DNA of 64,000 bases from Candidatus Melainabacteria bacterium (lineage in GTDB: Bacteria > Cyanobacteriota > Vampirovibrionia > 2-02-FULL-35-15): assembly GCA_023250195.1 (NCBI GenBank), contig JAHFBF010000006.1, positions 1 through 64,000 on the forward strand, read 5' to 3'. Both the position numbers and the translations under genes were made by a program. How positions within the stretch are numbered: position 1 is the stretch's first letter; every line of letters begins with the position of its first letter. Of the stretch, positions 7,831 to 16,598 are shown piece after piece. The notes beneath the pieces are model-generated. The model saw nothing but the letters and a program-made list of their open reading frames with translations. It was not told where the DNA came from and ran no database searches.

Positions 7831-10122
7831 ATGATAATTCCAGATATTGCTTGGAAACGAAAAATAGGTGAACCTCTTCAATTGCCCGGTGTGGTAAAAG
7901 TCATTGGACCTGAGGGTGGGTTACCAAATTTTGATGACGGTTACTTTCAGGGAATGCCGCTTGGTGGATTTGGAGCAGGGACATTTGCACAGTCGTATAG
8001 AGGAGATTTTTCAAGATGGCATCTTGAAATTGGAAAACATATTCACAAAATAATCTCTACGTGTCAATTTGGAATATATGAAGATGGAAAAGCATTTATT
8101 TTAAATGAATGTAAACCGGAAGATGGAACTCTTTCAGAATGGAACTTTGAAAGACCAAATGGAATGTACCATGCTCTTTATCCAACAGCATATTTTGAAT
8201 ACAAAGATTTAAATATAATTCAAGAACAATTTTCTCCAATAATTCCACACAACTATCAGGAAACAAGTTATCCTCTTGCTGTCTTTAAATGGCACATTAC
8301 AAATCCAAAAAATGCAGAAAGGGAAATCTCGATTTTATGGAGCTGGGAGTCTCTTTTTGGTAGTAAAGAAAATATTTTTTACCAGGAAAATACATTTTGT
8401 GGATTAGTGTTTGATAATTTAATTCAGGATAAGACCTACAAATATGGACAGATGGGAATTTTTTCACAGACACAGGAAGTTGAAGTGAGTTATATAAATG
8501 CTTTTCCGAAAGGCGGAGATGGAAAAGAGATCTGGGATACTTTTTCAAAGGAGGGCACGCTTCAAATGACTCCTGTAAATAAACGGAATAAAGATTTAAA
8601 GGATTCTCCAGGAGCTATCTGTGCAAAAGTAAAACTTGCACCAAGGGAAAGCAAAACAGTAACATTTGTTCTTGCATGGGATTTCCCGATTTTGGATTCT
8701 GGTTTTGGAACAAAGTGGTACAAACGGTATACAAATCTTTTTGGAAAAGATGGTAGAAATGTTACCAGAATTGCACGCAAAGCTTTTAATAATCATGAAA
8801 GATGGATAGCTGAAATTAAAAAATGGCAGGAGACTTACTTAAAGATTGATAAGCCCGACTGGTTTAAAACACTTTTAATTAATGAACTTTACTTTCTTGC
8901 TGATGGAGGGACTCTTTGGACAGCAGGCAGACCAGTCGAAATTCCATCCAGTGAGACTAAAGTTAAAGAAAAAGAAATGATCTCCGTAAGAAGACAGGAA
9001 GAGCATTTTGGATCGCTTGAATGTTACGATTATCCGTTTTATGAAACGCTTGATGTGAGATTTTATGGCTCGTTTCCACTTTTGTTTTTATGGCCTGATC
9101 TTGAAAAGCTCATAATGAAAGACTATTTCAGAACGGTTGATCTGGAAATGAAGGAAAAGAAATATTTTGATCATCCGCTTGATAAGACTACAGCAGAAAG
9201 AAAACTAAAGGGTGCTGTACCGCATGATCTTGGAGCACCTTTTGAAGAACCTTTTTTAAAGGTAAATGCCTACAGTCACATAAATATAAACCGGTGGAAA
9301 GATTTAAATTCAAAGTTTGTTCTTATGGCTTACAGAGATTTTTATTTTACAGAGAAAAAAGATATTGATTTTTTGAAAGCTTCATGGATTCCAATAGTGG
9401 ATGCACTTAAGTATTTGAAACAGTTTGACAGGGATAATGATTGTCTGATTGAAAACGATAATATCCCGGATCAAACTTATGATAATTGGACAATGCATGG
9501 ACCAAGTACTTACTGTAACGGACTTTGGCTTGCAGCACTGCGGGCAGCAATTGAAATTGCAAAGCTCTTAAATCATGATTATAAAATTTTCGAATCCTGG
9601 TTTGAAACTGGAAAAATGAATCTTGAATCAAAGCTCTGGAATGGTGAATATTATTTATATGATACAAAAAGTTCTCATGGAAAAGCCATAATGGCAGACC
9701 AGCTTTGCGGGCAATGGTATGCAGATCTCTTAGGGCTTGGAGATGTTTTTCAAAAAGAACGGGTTGATAAAGTCTTAAAAAAGATTTTTGATTTTAATGT
9801 AATGAAAGTTGGAGATGGAAATATTGGTGCGATAAATGGAATAAACCCGGATGGAAGCTTATTACCTGAAAGCCAGATATGGAAATTAAACACACAGTCA
9901 AATGAAATCTGGTCTGGTGTTACTTTAGCGCTGGCATCGCATATGCATTTAAGAGGGATGAAAAAAGAGGCAATGCAGACAGCATTTGGTGTATATTCAG
10001 TTATTTATGAGAAAAAAGGATACTGGTTTAGAACACCGGAAGCCTGGGATGTAAATGGAAATTTTAGAGCCTCAATGTATCAGCGGCCTGGTGCTGTATG
10101 GGCATTTGAATTTGTAAAATAG
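7831..10122 (+). CDS. GH116 family glycosidase (GBA2 / bile-acid beta-glucosidase-like)
   Basis: 763 residues from the ATG at 7831 (a GTG at 7792 gives 776). Seen: the N-terminal GH116 signature (GMPLGGFGAGTFAQSYRGDF), a beta-sandwich half, then an (alpha/alpha)6 half with ECYDYPFYETLDVRFYGS and DQTYDNWTMHGPSTYCNGLW. Known: in the family a Glu nucleophile and an Asp acid/base act together. By position these are Glu397 and Asp551; the 154-residue spacing agrees with the 152 I recall for the Thermoanaerobacterium enzyme. Likely substrates are beta-glucosides or beta-xylosides, including glucosylceramide-like lipids in eukaryotic homologues. No signal peptide, so probably cytoplasmic. No sugar transporter or regulator is adjacent. 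Confidence 0.9.
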   Translation: MIIPDIAWKRKIGEPLQLPGVVKVIGPEGGLPNFDDGYFQGMPLGGFGAGTFAQSYRGDFSRWHLEIGKHIHKIISTCQFGIYEDGKAFILNECKPEDGTLSEWNFERPNGMYHALYPTAYFEYKDLNIIQEQFSPIIPHNYQETSYPLAVFKWHITNPKNAEREISILWSWESLFGSKENIFYQENTFCGLVFDNLIQDKTYKYGQMGIFSQTQEVEVSYINAFPKGGDGKEIWDTFSKEGTLQMTPVNKRNKDLKDSPGAICAKVKLAPRESKTVTFVLAWDFPILDSGFGTKWYKRYTNLFGKDGRNVTRIARKAFNNHERWIAEIKKWQETYLKIDKPDWFKTLLINELYFLADGGTLWTAGRPVEIPSSETKVKEKEMISVRRQEEHFGSLECYDYPFYETLDVRFYGSFPLLFLWPDLEKLIMKDYFRTVDLEMKEKKYFDHPLDKTTAERKLKGAVPHDLGAPFEEPFLKVNAYSHININRWKDLNSKFVLMAYRDFYFTEKKDIDFLKASWIPIVDALKYLKQFDRDNDCLIENDNIPDQTYDNWTMHGPSTYCNGLWLAALRAAIEIAKLLNHDYKIFESWFETGKMNLESKLWNGEYYLYDTKSSHGKAIMADQLCGQWYADLLGLGDVFQKERVDKVLKKIFDFNVMKVGDGNIGAINGINPDGSLLPESQIWKLNTQSNEIWSGVTLALASHMHLRGMKKEAMQTAFGVYSVIYEKKGYWFRTPEAWDVNGNFRASMYQRPGAVWAFEFVK

Positions 10123-10131
10123 TTGTAGAGC

Positions 10132-10353
10132 GTCAATGGAGCTCATCTCAAAACTCTTATAGGGTAAGTTTGCATTTTGTCACATAAATATTGATTGAAA
10201 AACAAAATGTCATTCCGGGCTTGACCCGGAATCCAGACGGTTACACAATAGCGTACTTATCTGGATTCCCATTTTCATGGGAATGACAATTGACCTTATG
10301 TTGAAAAAATTAGTTAAGCTCATAGTAGGACTTTTGAGATAGCCTCCAACGAC
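10132..10353. mobile_element. Small inverted-repeat element (MITE-like), with an inner palindromic repeat
   Basis: The ends carry imperfect inverted repeats of about 20 bases: GTCAATGGAGCTCATCTCAA at left and, read on the other strand, GTCGTTGGAGGCTATCTCAA at right. The GGCTxTCTCAAAAGTC pattern resembles the ends of IS5/IS1182-type insertion sequences as I remember them. Inside (10209-10287) is a second palindromic unit whose outer arms are GTCATTCC and GGAATGAC, with inner GGAATCCAG and CTGGATTCC. No protein is encoded. It separates the GH116 gene from tatA. Confidence 0.6.
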
Positions 10354-10398
10354 GGTTAACATAAACATTTATATTTATTGTGCTAAAATCAAAGTATT

Positions 10399-10599
10399 AT
10401 GCTGCCATTTAATCTTGGAATCCCGGAAGTAATAGTTATTTTAGGTGTAGCTTTAGTAATCTTTGGCCCAAAGAAATTACCTGAGCTTGGGCGTAGTTTA
10501 GGAAAAGGGTTAAGAAACTTCAAGGACTCCCTTACTTCAGCTGCCAGTGAAATAAAAGTTGGCTTAACAGAAGATAACGATCAAAGCGATAAGAAGTAG
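10399..10599 (+). CDS. tatA: Twin-arginine translocase subunit TatA/TatE type
   Basis: 66 residues, the usual size. A short N-terminal membrane helix (IPEVIVILGVALVIFGPKKL) has a conserved Glu near residue 10 and the FGPKKLPELGRSLGKG hinge and amphipathic helix, then an acidic tail. Known: TatA oligomerises to pass folded Tat substrates across the membrane with TatC. tatC is not in the window. Single-gene unit; the stop codon lies inside a hairpin (10596-10629). Confidence 0.93.
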   Translation: MLPFNLGIPEVIVILGVALVIFGPKKLPELGRSLGKGLRNFKDSLTSAASEIKVGLTEDNDQSDKK

Positions 10600-10629
10600 T
10601 AGAGGTATTTCATGAAACGCCTTTACTAC
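10596..10629. repeat. GTAGAGG-type hairpin at the tatA stop codon
   Basis: GTAGTAGAGG pairs with CCTTTACTAC (one G-U) around a 14-base loop. It overlaps the TAG stop of tatA, so it may stabilise or end the transcript, but no T-run follows. Confidence 0.5.
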
Positions 10630-10759
10630 AAAGTTAACTTTGAAAGTTTTATTTTTATTTAAGCTTTAAAGCCTGTTTTTTATTGAAGGTTAAGAGGTTA
10701 ATACTCTTTTTCGGAGTAGAATGTTTTTAAGTTGTAGTACTTAATTAAAAAGATAAAAC

Positions 10760-13087
10760 ATGCAGCTATCTTCAATAAATCATACAAGAGCACCTTCGCT
10801 TCCTTCTACTACTGGTTTTTGGCGTACACCATTAGTTAGAGGCTATGGAGAATCATATGTAAGCCGTGGAACAATTCCAGCAGCTGCTTTAGGTTTATTG
10901 GGGATATGGGACACATTTAGGACAGCAGCTAATCAGGAAGGAGAGCATTTTTCATTTTGGAATAATCTTTTCCGTCCCCTTAGCTGGGCATTGATGGCAG
11001 GGTTTACTTATAGTGTTACGAAACCACCAAACAATTTATTTCAAACGGATTTGGTTACTAATAGTGTAAAAGATATAGTTGACAACATTGTAGGAAAAAT
11101 AGGAGATAAAGATTCTTTTGTACAAATACTAAAAAAAGAATCAGTAGAAAATCTAAACACTGCAGTTGATGGAATAATGAACAAGTCCTGTAAAGTAATA
11201 GATACTTTTTTTGATAATTTGAAAGACGATAGAAGAGAGCAGACACTTAGCATGGAAGCTATTGGTTCTTTAGCAGGTAGAGGTACACCACTGTCTGATT
11301 TATATAGTGAGGTAATTGTTAATCAAGATGGTACAGAAACCGATTATAGAGATAGGCCTGCCAAGTTAAAAGAATTACTTAAAGATAGAAGAGGTAATTG
11401 GCTGCAGATGCTTAGTGCACAAAAACGTTCTCTTGCAGAGGAAATAATATCTGCTGTTTTTGCTCCTGAAAAAAACGAGAGTGAAAGTGCACAAATTGCA
11501 ACTATAAGAAGAGAAATTAACACAGCTATTGAACCAATGGGATTAACTTTATCAGCGATTCAATATAATAAATCAAGTGATCAAATAAAATTATATTTTA
11601 TTAATATGAAAGGATATTCTAATGGAAGTAATAGTAATGATTCATCATTGCACCTGCTCGGGAATATAGTTACTGTAAATCCAGGCACTTTTCTTAATTT
11701 AGCAATAGATACTGCTGATAAGGTTAGTGAGCTAAGTAGAAGTGAAAATGTAGATGAAGCTCTGGCTGGGAATGATGGACCAAGGATAAAGAGACTCAAT
11801 CAGGAATTTTTAGGAAAGATTAGTGAATGGATTCCCGGGTTAACTCATCACAATTGTATACAGCCTCTTCATGTTGTTTATGATTCAACAACAAATACTT
11901 ACACATACAATAGTCTTGATCCAACAACTAGAATTACCCTGAATGATCCTTCAATGAAAAAGCTTAGGGAAATACTGGGTCAAGGTTCAAGTTATAGTAT
12001 GTTTGGTTCTGTAGCAGGTTTAGGTGGGGCTTATCCCGGTCCAAATTTAAGAAGAGAAGATCCTGGGGAAATGGAGCCTGTTAGAGCAGGAACAGGAAAC
12101 AGAGCTACAGGAACTGTTGCTGATTATAGTGAACTTAATAGAGATGAAGGAGTGCGTCCAAAAAAGAGACTTGATCCAGCAGTTGAGAAAGAACGAGTAG
12201 AAAGTGAAAAACTTTTAAACTTAATCCTAAAAACAGAGCTTGGTATAGAATTAAGAAAAAATGAAGATTCTAAATTAGTTGAACTAAAGCTGGCTCTGGT
12301 TGCCCGCCAATTAATGTATAACAGAGAAAAATCTGTACTTGGGAAAAAAGCTCTTGAATTAAGAAAAGATACTTTCTGGAAAAATCATAATTCTGAAATT
12401 GAGGCAGAGAAGAGAAGGATTGTTGCTGAGATTACAGGAAGAACAAAAGATAAAATTACTGATCAAGGGGCGATAGATAAGGAGATTGCTATAAGGCTTG
12501 AGCAATATATGCAAACTCTCTTTGATAAGAACTTTGAAAAAGAATGCTCAGCCGGGAAAATAAAAATTGAAGAAAAAGAAATCAAATTAAAGCAATTATC
12601 AGATGAAAATATGAGAATAATTAATGATGATTATTCAGATAGTGTAGAAAGAGTATTGGCAGCATTAAATGAATTATTACCAAAGAATAGTTATTGTGGT
12701 GGAGATACTCCTGGATTAGAAGGAATTAGAAAAATGGGCGAACTTGCAAAGAACTTTAACTTAAAACAGTTCCTTATGGTTGCATTAGAAGGATTAATTA
12801 CTAGAAAAGGAGATGGTACTAAAGTTACCATTGAAGATAAAAATAAGCTTTCTATAAAAGAACTTTTTAGGGAATTAGCAAAGGCTACAGGGGATAAAAG
12901 CACAACCAATGCGATGGGTTGGCTAGGAAAACTTTTTAAAGTTCTGGATGAAGATCAAGCTATTGGCTTAAGAGAGCAGGCATTAGCTTTAAAAGAAGAA
13001 GCAGATGACCTGTCGGATAAAGCAAGAGTACAAGCAAGTGGCAATGATGCTTCTGTTAGTAGCTCAGCTCCTATTAAAGCCAAGTAG
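10760..13087 (+). CDS. Large hypothetical protein (775 aa)
   Basis: I do not recognise a family. The N-terminal 100 residues contain two weak hydrophobic stretches (TIPAAALGLLGIW and PLSWALMAGFTYS). A globular middle part runs to about residue 440. After a Gly/Pro-rich linker (GLGGAYPGPNLRREDPGEM) the protein becomes strongly charged and helical (residues ~480-640: KKRLDPAVEKERVESEKLL, SEIEAEKRRIVAEITGRTKD), which looks like coiled coil. The C-terminus is Ser/Ala-rich. Codon and base use look like the neighbours. The opening (residues 1-80) has a weak likeness in layout, not in clear sequence, to the paralogous proteins at 28341 and 56277, which also begin with a disordered tail and a hydrophobic domain. 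Possibly a membrane-associated scaffold. Confidence 0.75.
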   Translation: MQLSSINHTRAPSLPSTTGFWRTPLVRGYGESYVSRGTIPAAALGLLGIWDTFRTAANQEGEHFSFWNNLFRPLSWALMAGFTYSVTKPPNNLFQTDLVTNSVKDIVDNIVGKIGDKDSFVQILKKESVENLNTAVDGIMNKSCKVIDTFFDNLKDDRREQTLSMEAIGSLAGRGTPLSDLYSEVIVNQDGTETDYRDRPAKLKELLKDRRGNWLQMLSAQKRSLAEEIISAVFAPEKNESESAQIATIRREINTAIEPMGLTLSAIQYNKSSDQIKLYFINMKGYSNGSNSNDSSLHLLGNIVTVNPGTFLNLAIDTADKVSELSRSENVDEALAGNDGPRIKRLNQEFLGKISEWIPGLTHHNCIQPLHVVYDSTTNTYTYNSLDPTTRITLNDPSMKKLREILGQGSSYSMFGSVAGLGGAYPGPNLRREDPGEMEPVRAGTGNRATGTVADYSELNRDEGVRPKKRLDPAVEKERVESEKLLNLILKTELGIELRKNEDSKLVELKLALVARQLMYNREKSVLGKKALELRKDTFWKNHNSEIEAEKRRIVAEITGRTKDKITDQGAIDKEIAIRLEQYMQTLFDKNFEKECSAGKIKIEEKEIKLKQLSDENMRIINDDYSDSVERVLAALNELLPKNSYCGGDTPGLEGIRKMGELAKNFNLKQFLMVALEGLITRKGDGTKVTIEDKNKLSIKELFRELAKATGDKSTTNAMGWLGKLFKVLDEDQAIGLREQALALKEEADDLSDKARVQASGNDASVSSSAPIKAK

Positions 13088-13129
13088 CTTTTACCAATAA
13101 ATTTGTAAGAAAGAAAAATTATAAATTAC

Positions 13130-14194
13130 TTAGCTGCCAGCACTTACAGTTTGCTTTTGATCGTTATCTTTATCTATCTCGACGTTTCCAGTCTTCTTCT
13201 TCTTAGGTCCTGCCCACCACTCGGCGCCGCCTTTGCCTTTGCCGTAAATGTGAGTGGAAACTGCACCGGCTGCACTGGCTGCTTCACCGAATTCCATTAC
13301 TATTAAGTGTCTTTTACCCGGATATTCAGTAGCATCGCCTACTGCAAAAATCCCCGGAAGATTTGTTTTGCACATTTCATGTGTTTTAATAAATCCCTTT
13401 TCATTTAAGTCTAAACCCCATTTTTTAAGAGCATCTGCAGTAGGTTTAAAACCTGCACAGATAATAATGCTTTGTATTGGCATAGATTTTTCTTCATTTG
13501 TCTGGTTATTAAATAGAGTTACTTTTTCTACTTTCCCTTTCCCTTCAATGTTTTTAATTTCATAGGGAATAAACATATTAATTTCACCGGCTTCTGCCAT
13601 TGCTTTTACCTGATTTACTGCACCAATATGTGCTTTAAACCCATCACGTCTGTGAATGAGAGTAACACTTTTTGCTACATCTTTAAGAGTGCATGTCCAG
13701 TCCATTGCACTATCGCCGCCACCAACGATTAAAAGATCCTGTCCTTTAAAAGCTGCAATGTGTTTAACACTGTAAGAAAGTCCTTTTCCATAGTATTCAT
13801 CTTCACCCGGGGCATTGAGTTTTATTGGAGAAAATGCACCTTTGCCGGTAGCTACAACCACGGCTTTAGTTTGATAAACTTTTCCTGATTTGCAGATTAA
13901 ATTCCAGATCCCGTCAACTTGTTTTATTTCATCTACACTTTGATTAAACTCTAAATGAGGTTCAATTTGCATAACCTGTTCAGTTAAGCTGTCAGAAAGT
14001 TCTTGACCGGTGCATTCTAAGATTCCCGGGACATCATAAACAGGTTTTTCAGGATAAAGAGCAGCAGATTGACCGCCTAAAAAATCAAGTGCTTCTAAAA
14101 TCATTGGTTTCATCCCGCCGGTTCCACAGTAAAACGCAGTCATTAAACCTGCCGGCCCGCCACCAATAATTATTACGTCGTATATTTTGTCCAT
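13130..14194 (-). CDS. Thioredoxin-reductase-like ferredoxin/flavodoxin-NADP+ reductase
   Basis: 354 residues with FAD motif IIGGGPAGLMTAFYC at residues 10-24, NADPH motif IVGGGDSAMDW near 156-166, and FAVGDATEYPGKRHLI near 290. The catalytic CxxC of thioredoxin reductase is absent, so it belongs with the TrxR-like ferredoxin-NADP reductases (YumC type, EC 1.18.1.2), which exchange electrons between NADPH and ferredoxin in the cytoplasm. The C-terminal ~30 residues (from about 325) are a hydrophilic Lys-rich tail not usual for the family. AGGA precedes the ATG. Divergent from the oxidoreductase gene at 14377. Confidence 0.88.
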   Translation of the reverse strand: MDKIYDVIIIGGGPAGLMTAFYCGTGGMKPMILEALDFLGGQSAALYPEKPVYDVPGILECTGQELSDSLTEQVMQIEPHLEFNQSVDEIKQVDGIWNLICKSGKVYQTKAVVVATGKGAFSPIKLNAPGEDEYYGKGLSYSVKHIAAFKGQDLLIVGGGDSAMDWTCTLKDVAKSVTLIHRRDGFKAHIGAVNQVKAMAEAGEINMFIPYEIKNIEGKGKVEKVTLFNNQTNEEKSMPIQSIIICAGFKPTADALKKWGLDLNEKGFIKTHEMCKTNLPGIFAVGDATEYPGKRHLIVMEFGEAASAAGAVSTHIYGKGKGGAEWWAGPKKKKTGNVEIDKDNDQKQTVSAGS

Positions 14195-14307
14195 TTTTAT
14201 TTCCTAGATAAGATGTTTAGTTTGATCTGACGATTAACAAGAATATTTGTTTATGTTTATAAACACATTATTTATACTATAAATTTAGAAAATATATTGT
14301 AATGCGC

Positions 14308-14338
14308 TGTAGAGATGCACCGTCGGGGCGTCTCTACA
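14308..14338. repeat. GTAGAGA-type hairpin
   Basis: TGTAGAGATGC and GCGTCTCTACA form a stem with one mismatch around a nine-base GC-rich loop. It lies in the divergent gap between the reductase and the oxidoreductase genes. Very similar dispersed hairpins are common in cyanobacterial genomes, from memory. Confidence 0.55.
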
Positions 14339-14376
14339 CACGTTATAATAAATAATTGTTGTAAGGAGAAAACACG

Positions 14377-15408
14377 ATGATAAATGTTGCAATTTTAGGA
14401 TGCGGCGGATTAGGTCAGAATATGGCTTTGCTTATTGAGCAAAAAAAGGATTTTAAGCTTGTTGGAATCTGCGATCGTAATGCATATGTATTTAATGAAA
14501 ATGGAATTCCCGGGCTCCTTGTTAAAGATGCAAAATCAGTTGAAAAGATGAAAGGTGCAATTATCTCGCCTAGCTCAATTAAAGATTTGATTTCTGCTCA
14601 CAAAGAGAAAATAGATGCAATTTTTATAGCACTTCCAAATTTGCCAAATGAGTTTATCCCAAATGTAGCCAAAGAAATTATCTCAATTGGATATAAGGGC
14701 GTGATTGTTGATGCTCTAAAAAGAACAAAAGCAGTTGAAATGATTAAAAATCTTGACGGAGATTTTAAGAAGTCCGATATTTTATATTTAACAGGATGTG
14801 GAGCAACACCGGGGCTTCTTACAGCAGCAGCAGCACTTGCAGCTCAGTCATTCGTAGAAGTTCTGGATGTAACTATTACATTTGGTGTTGGCATAGCTAA
14901 CTGGGAAATGTATAAAGCCACAATCCGTGAAGATATTGCTCATCTTGAAGGATTTAATCCTGAGATTGTTTCAATGATGACCGATGAAGAAATTATAAAA
15001 GAACTGGAAAAACGAAACGGCATTTTAGAGCTTCATCATATGGAACATGCAGATGACATAATGCTTGAGCTTGCAAATGTATGTTCAAGAGACAGAGTGA
15101 CTACAGGTGGGATTGTAGACACAAGAAATTCTAAAAAACCAATTTCAACAAATGTAAAAATCACCGGTAAAACATTTGAAGGAAAAATTTCAACTCATCA
15201 GTTTGTCCTGGGTGATGAAACTACGATGGCTGCAAATGTAAATGGACCAATTTTAGGTTACATGAAAAGCGGATTATGGTTATATGATCTTGGTGTAAGA
15301 GGGACTTTAACTTCAGCACAAGTAATGCCGCATTTCGGGGTGGCTAAAGCTGAATATCTGGAGATTCAAAAGAGGCAATCTTCTGAACCTGCTGTAGCCG
15401 TTAAGTAG
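14377..15408 (+). CDS. Saccharopine-dehydrogenase-like oxidoreductase
   Basis: 343 residues. Seen: Rossmann motif AILGCGGLGQNMALL at the N-terminus, then FIALPNLPNEFIPNV, YLTGCGATPGLLTAAAALAAQ, GVGIANWEMYKATIREDIAHL, HHMEHADDIMLELA, and FVLGDETTMAANVNGP. These blocks match, as I recall, a conserved cyanobacterial protein annotated as saccharopine-dehydrogenase-like, almost end to end. It should bind NAD(P), but its substrate is unknown to me and true saccharopine dehydrogenase activity is doubtful. A strong AAGGAG site precedes the ATG. Single-gene unit with a long stem-loop 22 bases after the stop. Confidence 0.82.
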   Translation: MINVAILGCGGLGQNMALLIEQKKDFKLVGICDRNAYVFNENGIPGLLVKDAKSVEKMKGAIISPSSIKDLISAHKEKIDAIFIALPNLPNEFIPNVAKEIISIGYKGVIVDALKRTKAVEMIKNLDGDFKKSDILYLTGCGATPGLLTAAAALAAQSFVEVLDVTITFGVGIANWEMYKATIREDIAHLEGFNPEIVSMMTDEEIIKELEKRNGILELHHMEHADDIMLELANVCSRDRVTTGGIVDTRNSKKPISTNVKITGKTFEGKISTHQFVLGDETTMAANVNGPILGYMKSGLWLYDLGVRGTLTSAQVMPHFGVAKAEYLEIQKRQSSEPAVAVK

Positions 15409-15429
15409 TGGTTTTTGCAAATAAAAAAA

Positions 15430-15460
15430 CAAGAGGCTGCGTAGCTATCGCAGCCTCTTG
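15430..15460. terminator. 12-bp perfect stem-loop
   Basis: CAAGAGGCTGCG pairs exactly with CGCAGCCTCTTG around TAGCTAT. It is just downstream of the oxidoreductase gene, so it probably ends that transcript. The T-run is on the other strand: read leftwards the stem is followed by seven Ts, whereas rightwards it is followed only by AAGTATCCTTTTCT. Confidence 0.6.
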
Positions 15461-15552
15461 AAGTATCCTTTTCTATACTTGTTGGTTAATCCTTATAAAT
15501 TGATCATCGCAAATTAATGCTTCTTATGTCAACTAAGGATTGATTAAAATAT

Positions 15553-15688
15553 TGTCATTGCGAGGAGGACGAAGCTTCATGGAAGCTATCTTTGGTAGTT
15601 CATGTCATTCTGAGGAGCAAAAGCGACGAAGAATCTCACAAAATTGATATCGGTCAATAGAGATTTTTTGCTAACGCTCAGAATGACA
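15553..15688. repeat. Dispersed palindromic repeat of the TGTCATT type
   Basis: Two units in tandem. The first begins TTGTCATTGCGAGGAGGACG. The second (15603-15688) starts TGTCATTCTGAG, ends TCAGAATGACA, and holds inner complementary stretches (GAATCTC and GAGATT). Such units are common non-coding repeats across bacteria. No coding potential. It fills the gap before hisI; related outer arms occur at 10209 and 35091. Confidence 0.55.
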
Positions 15689-15707
15689 TTGATGGTGGGT
15701 TAAAATA

Positions 15708-16061
15708 ATGTTAATGAATTACCAAGAAATTATAAATAAAATAGACTTCTCAAAAATTAATTGGAACAGTATTGGACTTGTTCCTGCAATAGTTCAGGAC
15801 TACAAAGATAATGAAATCCTGATGGTTGCATTTATGAATAAAGAATCTTTAGGACTTACACTTGAAAAAAAAGAAACTTATTTTTACAGCCGCTCACGAA
15901 ATGAGCTCTGGCATAAAGGACATAAATCCGGTGAGGTACAAAAAGTAAAAGAGCTTTATTATGACTGTGATAGTGACACGATCTTAGTAAAGATAGAACA
16001 GATTGGTGGAGTGGCTTGCCATACGGGGAAGAGGAGTTGTTTTTTTAATAGAGTCATATAA
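15708..16061 (+). CDS. hisI: Phosphoribosyl-AMP cyclohydrolase
   Basis: 117 residues, the size of stand-alone HisI. Seen: LVPAIVQDYKDNEILMVAFMN, YFYSRSRNELWHKGHKSGE, DCDSDTILVKIEQ and CHTGKRSCF, including the DCDxD magnesium site and the zinc cysteines. It opens the purine ring of phosphoribosyl-AMP in the third step of histidine synthesis (cytoplasm). HisE is neither fused nor adjacent, and no other his gene is near, so the pathway is scattered. The start is the first of two close ATGs. Confidence 0.95.
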   Translation: MLMNYQEIINKIDFSKINWNSIGLVPAIVQDYKDNEILMVAFMNKESLGLTLEKKETYFYSRSRNELWHKGHKSGEVQKVKELYYDCDSDTILVKIEQIGGVACHTGKRSCFFNRVI

Positions 16062-16063
16062 TT

Positions 16064-16264
16064 ATGTGGTTAATAATAGGGATTTTATTTGTTCTGTCTG
16101 TAGTAATGATCTCTTTCATTGGACTTTTGTTATTTAAGGATTTACCTAATGTAAAAGAGAGACTAAAGTTTGCTATTCCAATTTTAATTGTATTTGTGGT
16201 TATTGCACTGTGTTATTTGTTTAGATGGCATGTTCCCACAGGTGAGATTGGGAAATTTATTTAG
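16064..16264 (+). CDS. Small membrane protein, unknown
   Basis: 66 residues with two hydrophobic segments (IIGILFVLSVVMISFIGLLLF and FAIPILIVFVVIALCYLF) joined by a short charged loop (KDLPNVKERLK). The start codon is two bases after the hisI stop, so it is translated from the hisI message. No family recognised; no sequence link to histidine synthesis. Confidence 0.6.
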   Translation: MWLIIGILFVLSVVMISFIGLLLFKDLPNVKERLKFAIPILIVFVVIALCYLFRWHVPTGEIGKFI

Positions 16265-16290
16265 GTGAATCTAAATTTTCTTTATATTCT

Positions 16291-16337
16291 TGTAACCCTG
16301 GATTACATTGATTGGAGTAATGTAACTGTAGGTTACA
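16291..16337. promoter_or_regulatory. Twin 17-bp palindromic operators
   Basis: Two similar palindromes, TGTAACCCTGGATTACA (16291-16307) and TGTAACTGTAGGTTACA (16321-16337), are exactly 30 bases apart start to start, about three helical turns. They lie just upstream of a TATAAT box at 16359. The shared TGTAAC/GTTACA half-sites and phasing suggest a dimeric regulator binding twice on one face. No regulator gene is adjacent. Confidence 0.6.
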
Positions 16338-16358
16338 TGGATTTTAACTTTTGTTGTG

Positions 16359-16364
16359 TATAAT
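16359..16364 (+). promoter_or_regulatory. -10 box upstream of the 74-aa membrane protein
   Basis: A perfect TATAAT eight bases before the GTG at 16373, immediately downstream of the twin palindromes. No TTGACA-like -35; the second operator covers that position, which fits an activator or repressor acting there. No Shine-Dalgarno site before the GTG. Confidence 0.5.
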
Positions 16365-16372
16365 CTCTCTCT

Positions 16373-16597
16373 GTGATTACTGAAGAACAAAAATATAAAT
16401 CTTATGTCTCAAGCATTGCAGGGTTTGCATTAATGACACCGTTTGGAAAACTGTGGTTAGATTTCTATGAAATTATTAGAAATATTGGCATTAGAGGATT
16501 TATTACTTATACTTTAATATGTGGTGGTTTCTTTGTAGTTGGATTGACATTTATAGAGCATGGTCGTAGCATGTTAATTGAGAAAAGGAAAGTTTAA
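16373..16597 (+). CDS. Small membrane protein, unknown (GTG start)
   Basis: 74 residues. A soluble N-terminal stretch (ITEEQKYKSYVSSIAGF) is followed by hydrophobic segments around residues 15-30 and 44-62 (FITYTLICGGFFVVGLTFIEHG) and a basic tail. The GTG start lies directly after a promoter-like TATAAT, so the message may be leaderless. It overlaps no other gene; a second small membrane ORF starts one base after its stop. No family recognised. Confidence 0.55.
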   Translation: MITEEQKYKSYVSSIAGFALMTPFGKLWLDFYEIIRNIGIRGFITYTLICGGFFVVGLTFIEHGRSMLIEKRKV

Positions 16598-16598
16598 A

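Noticed and set aside
13130-14194. Thioredoxin reductase
   Set aside because: No CxxC active site, so the TrxR-like ferredoxin-NADP reductase family fits better.
14308-14338. Rho-independent terminator for the reductase gene
   Set aside because: It lies between divergent starts and has no T-run; a dispersed repeat is a better reading.
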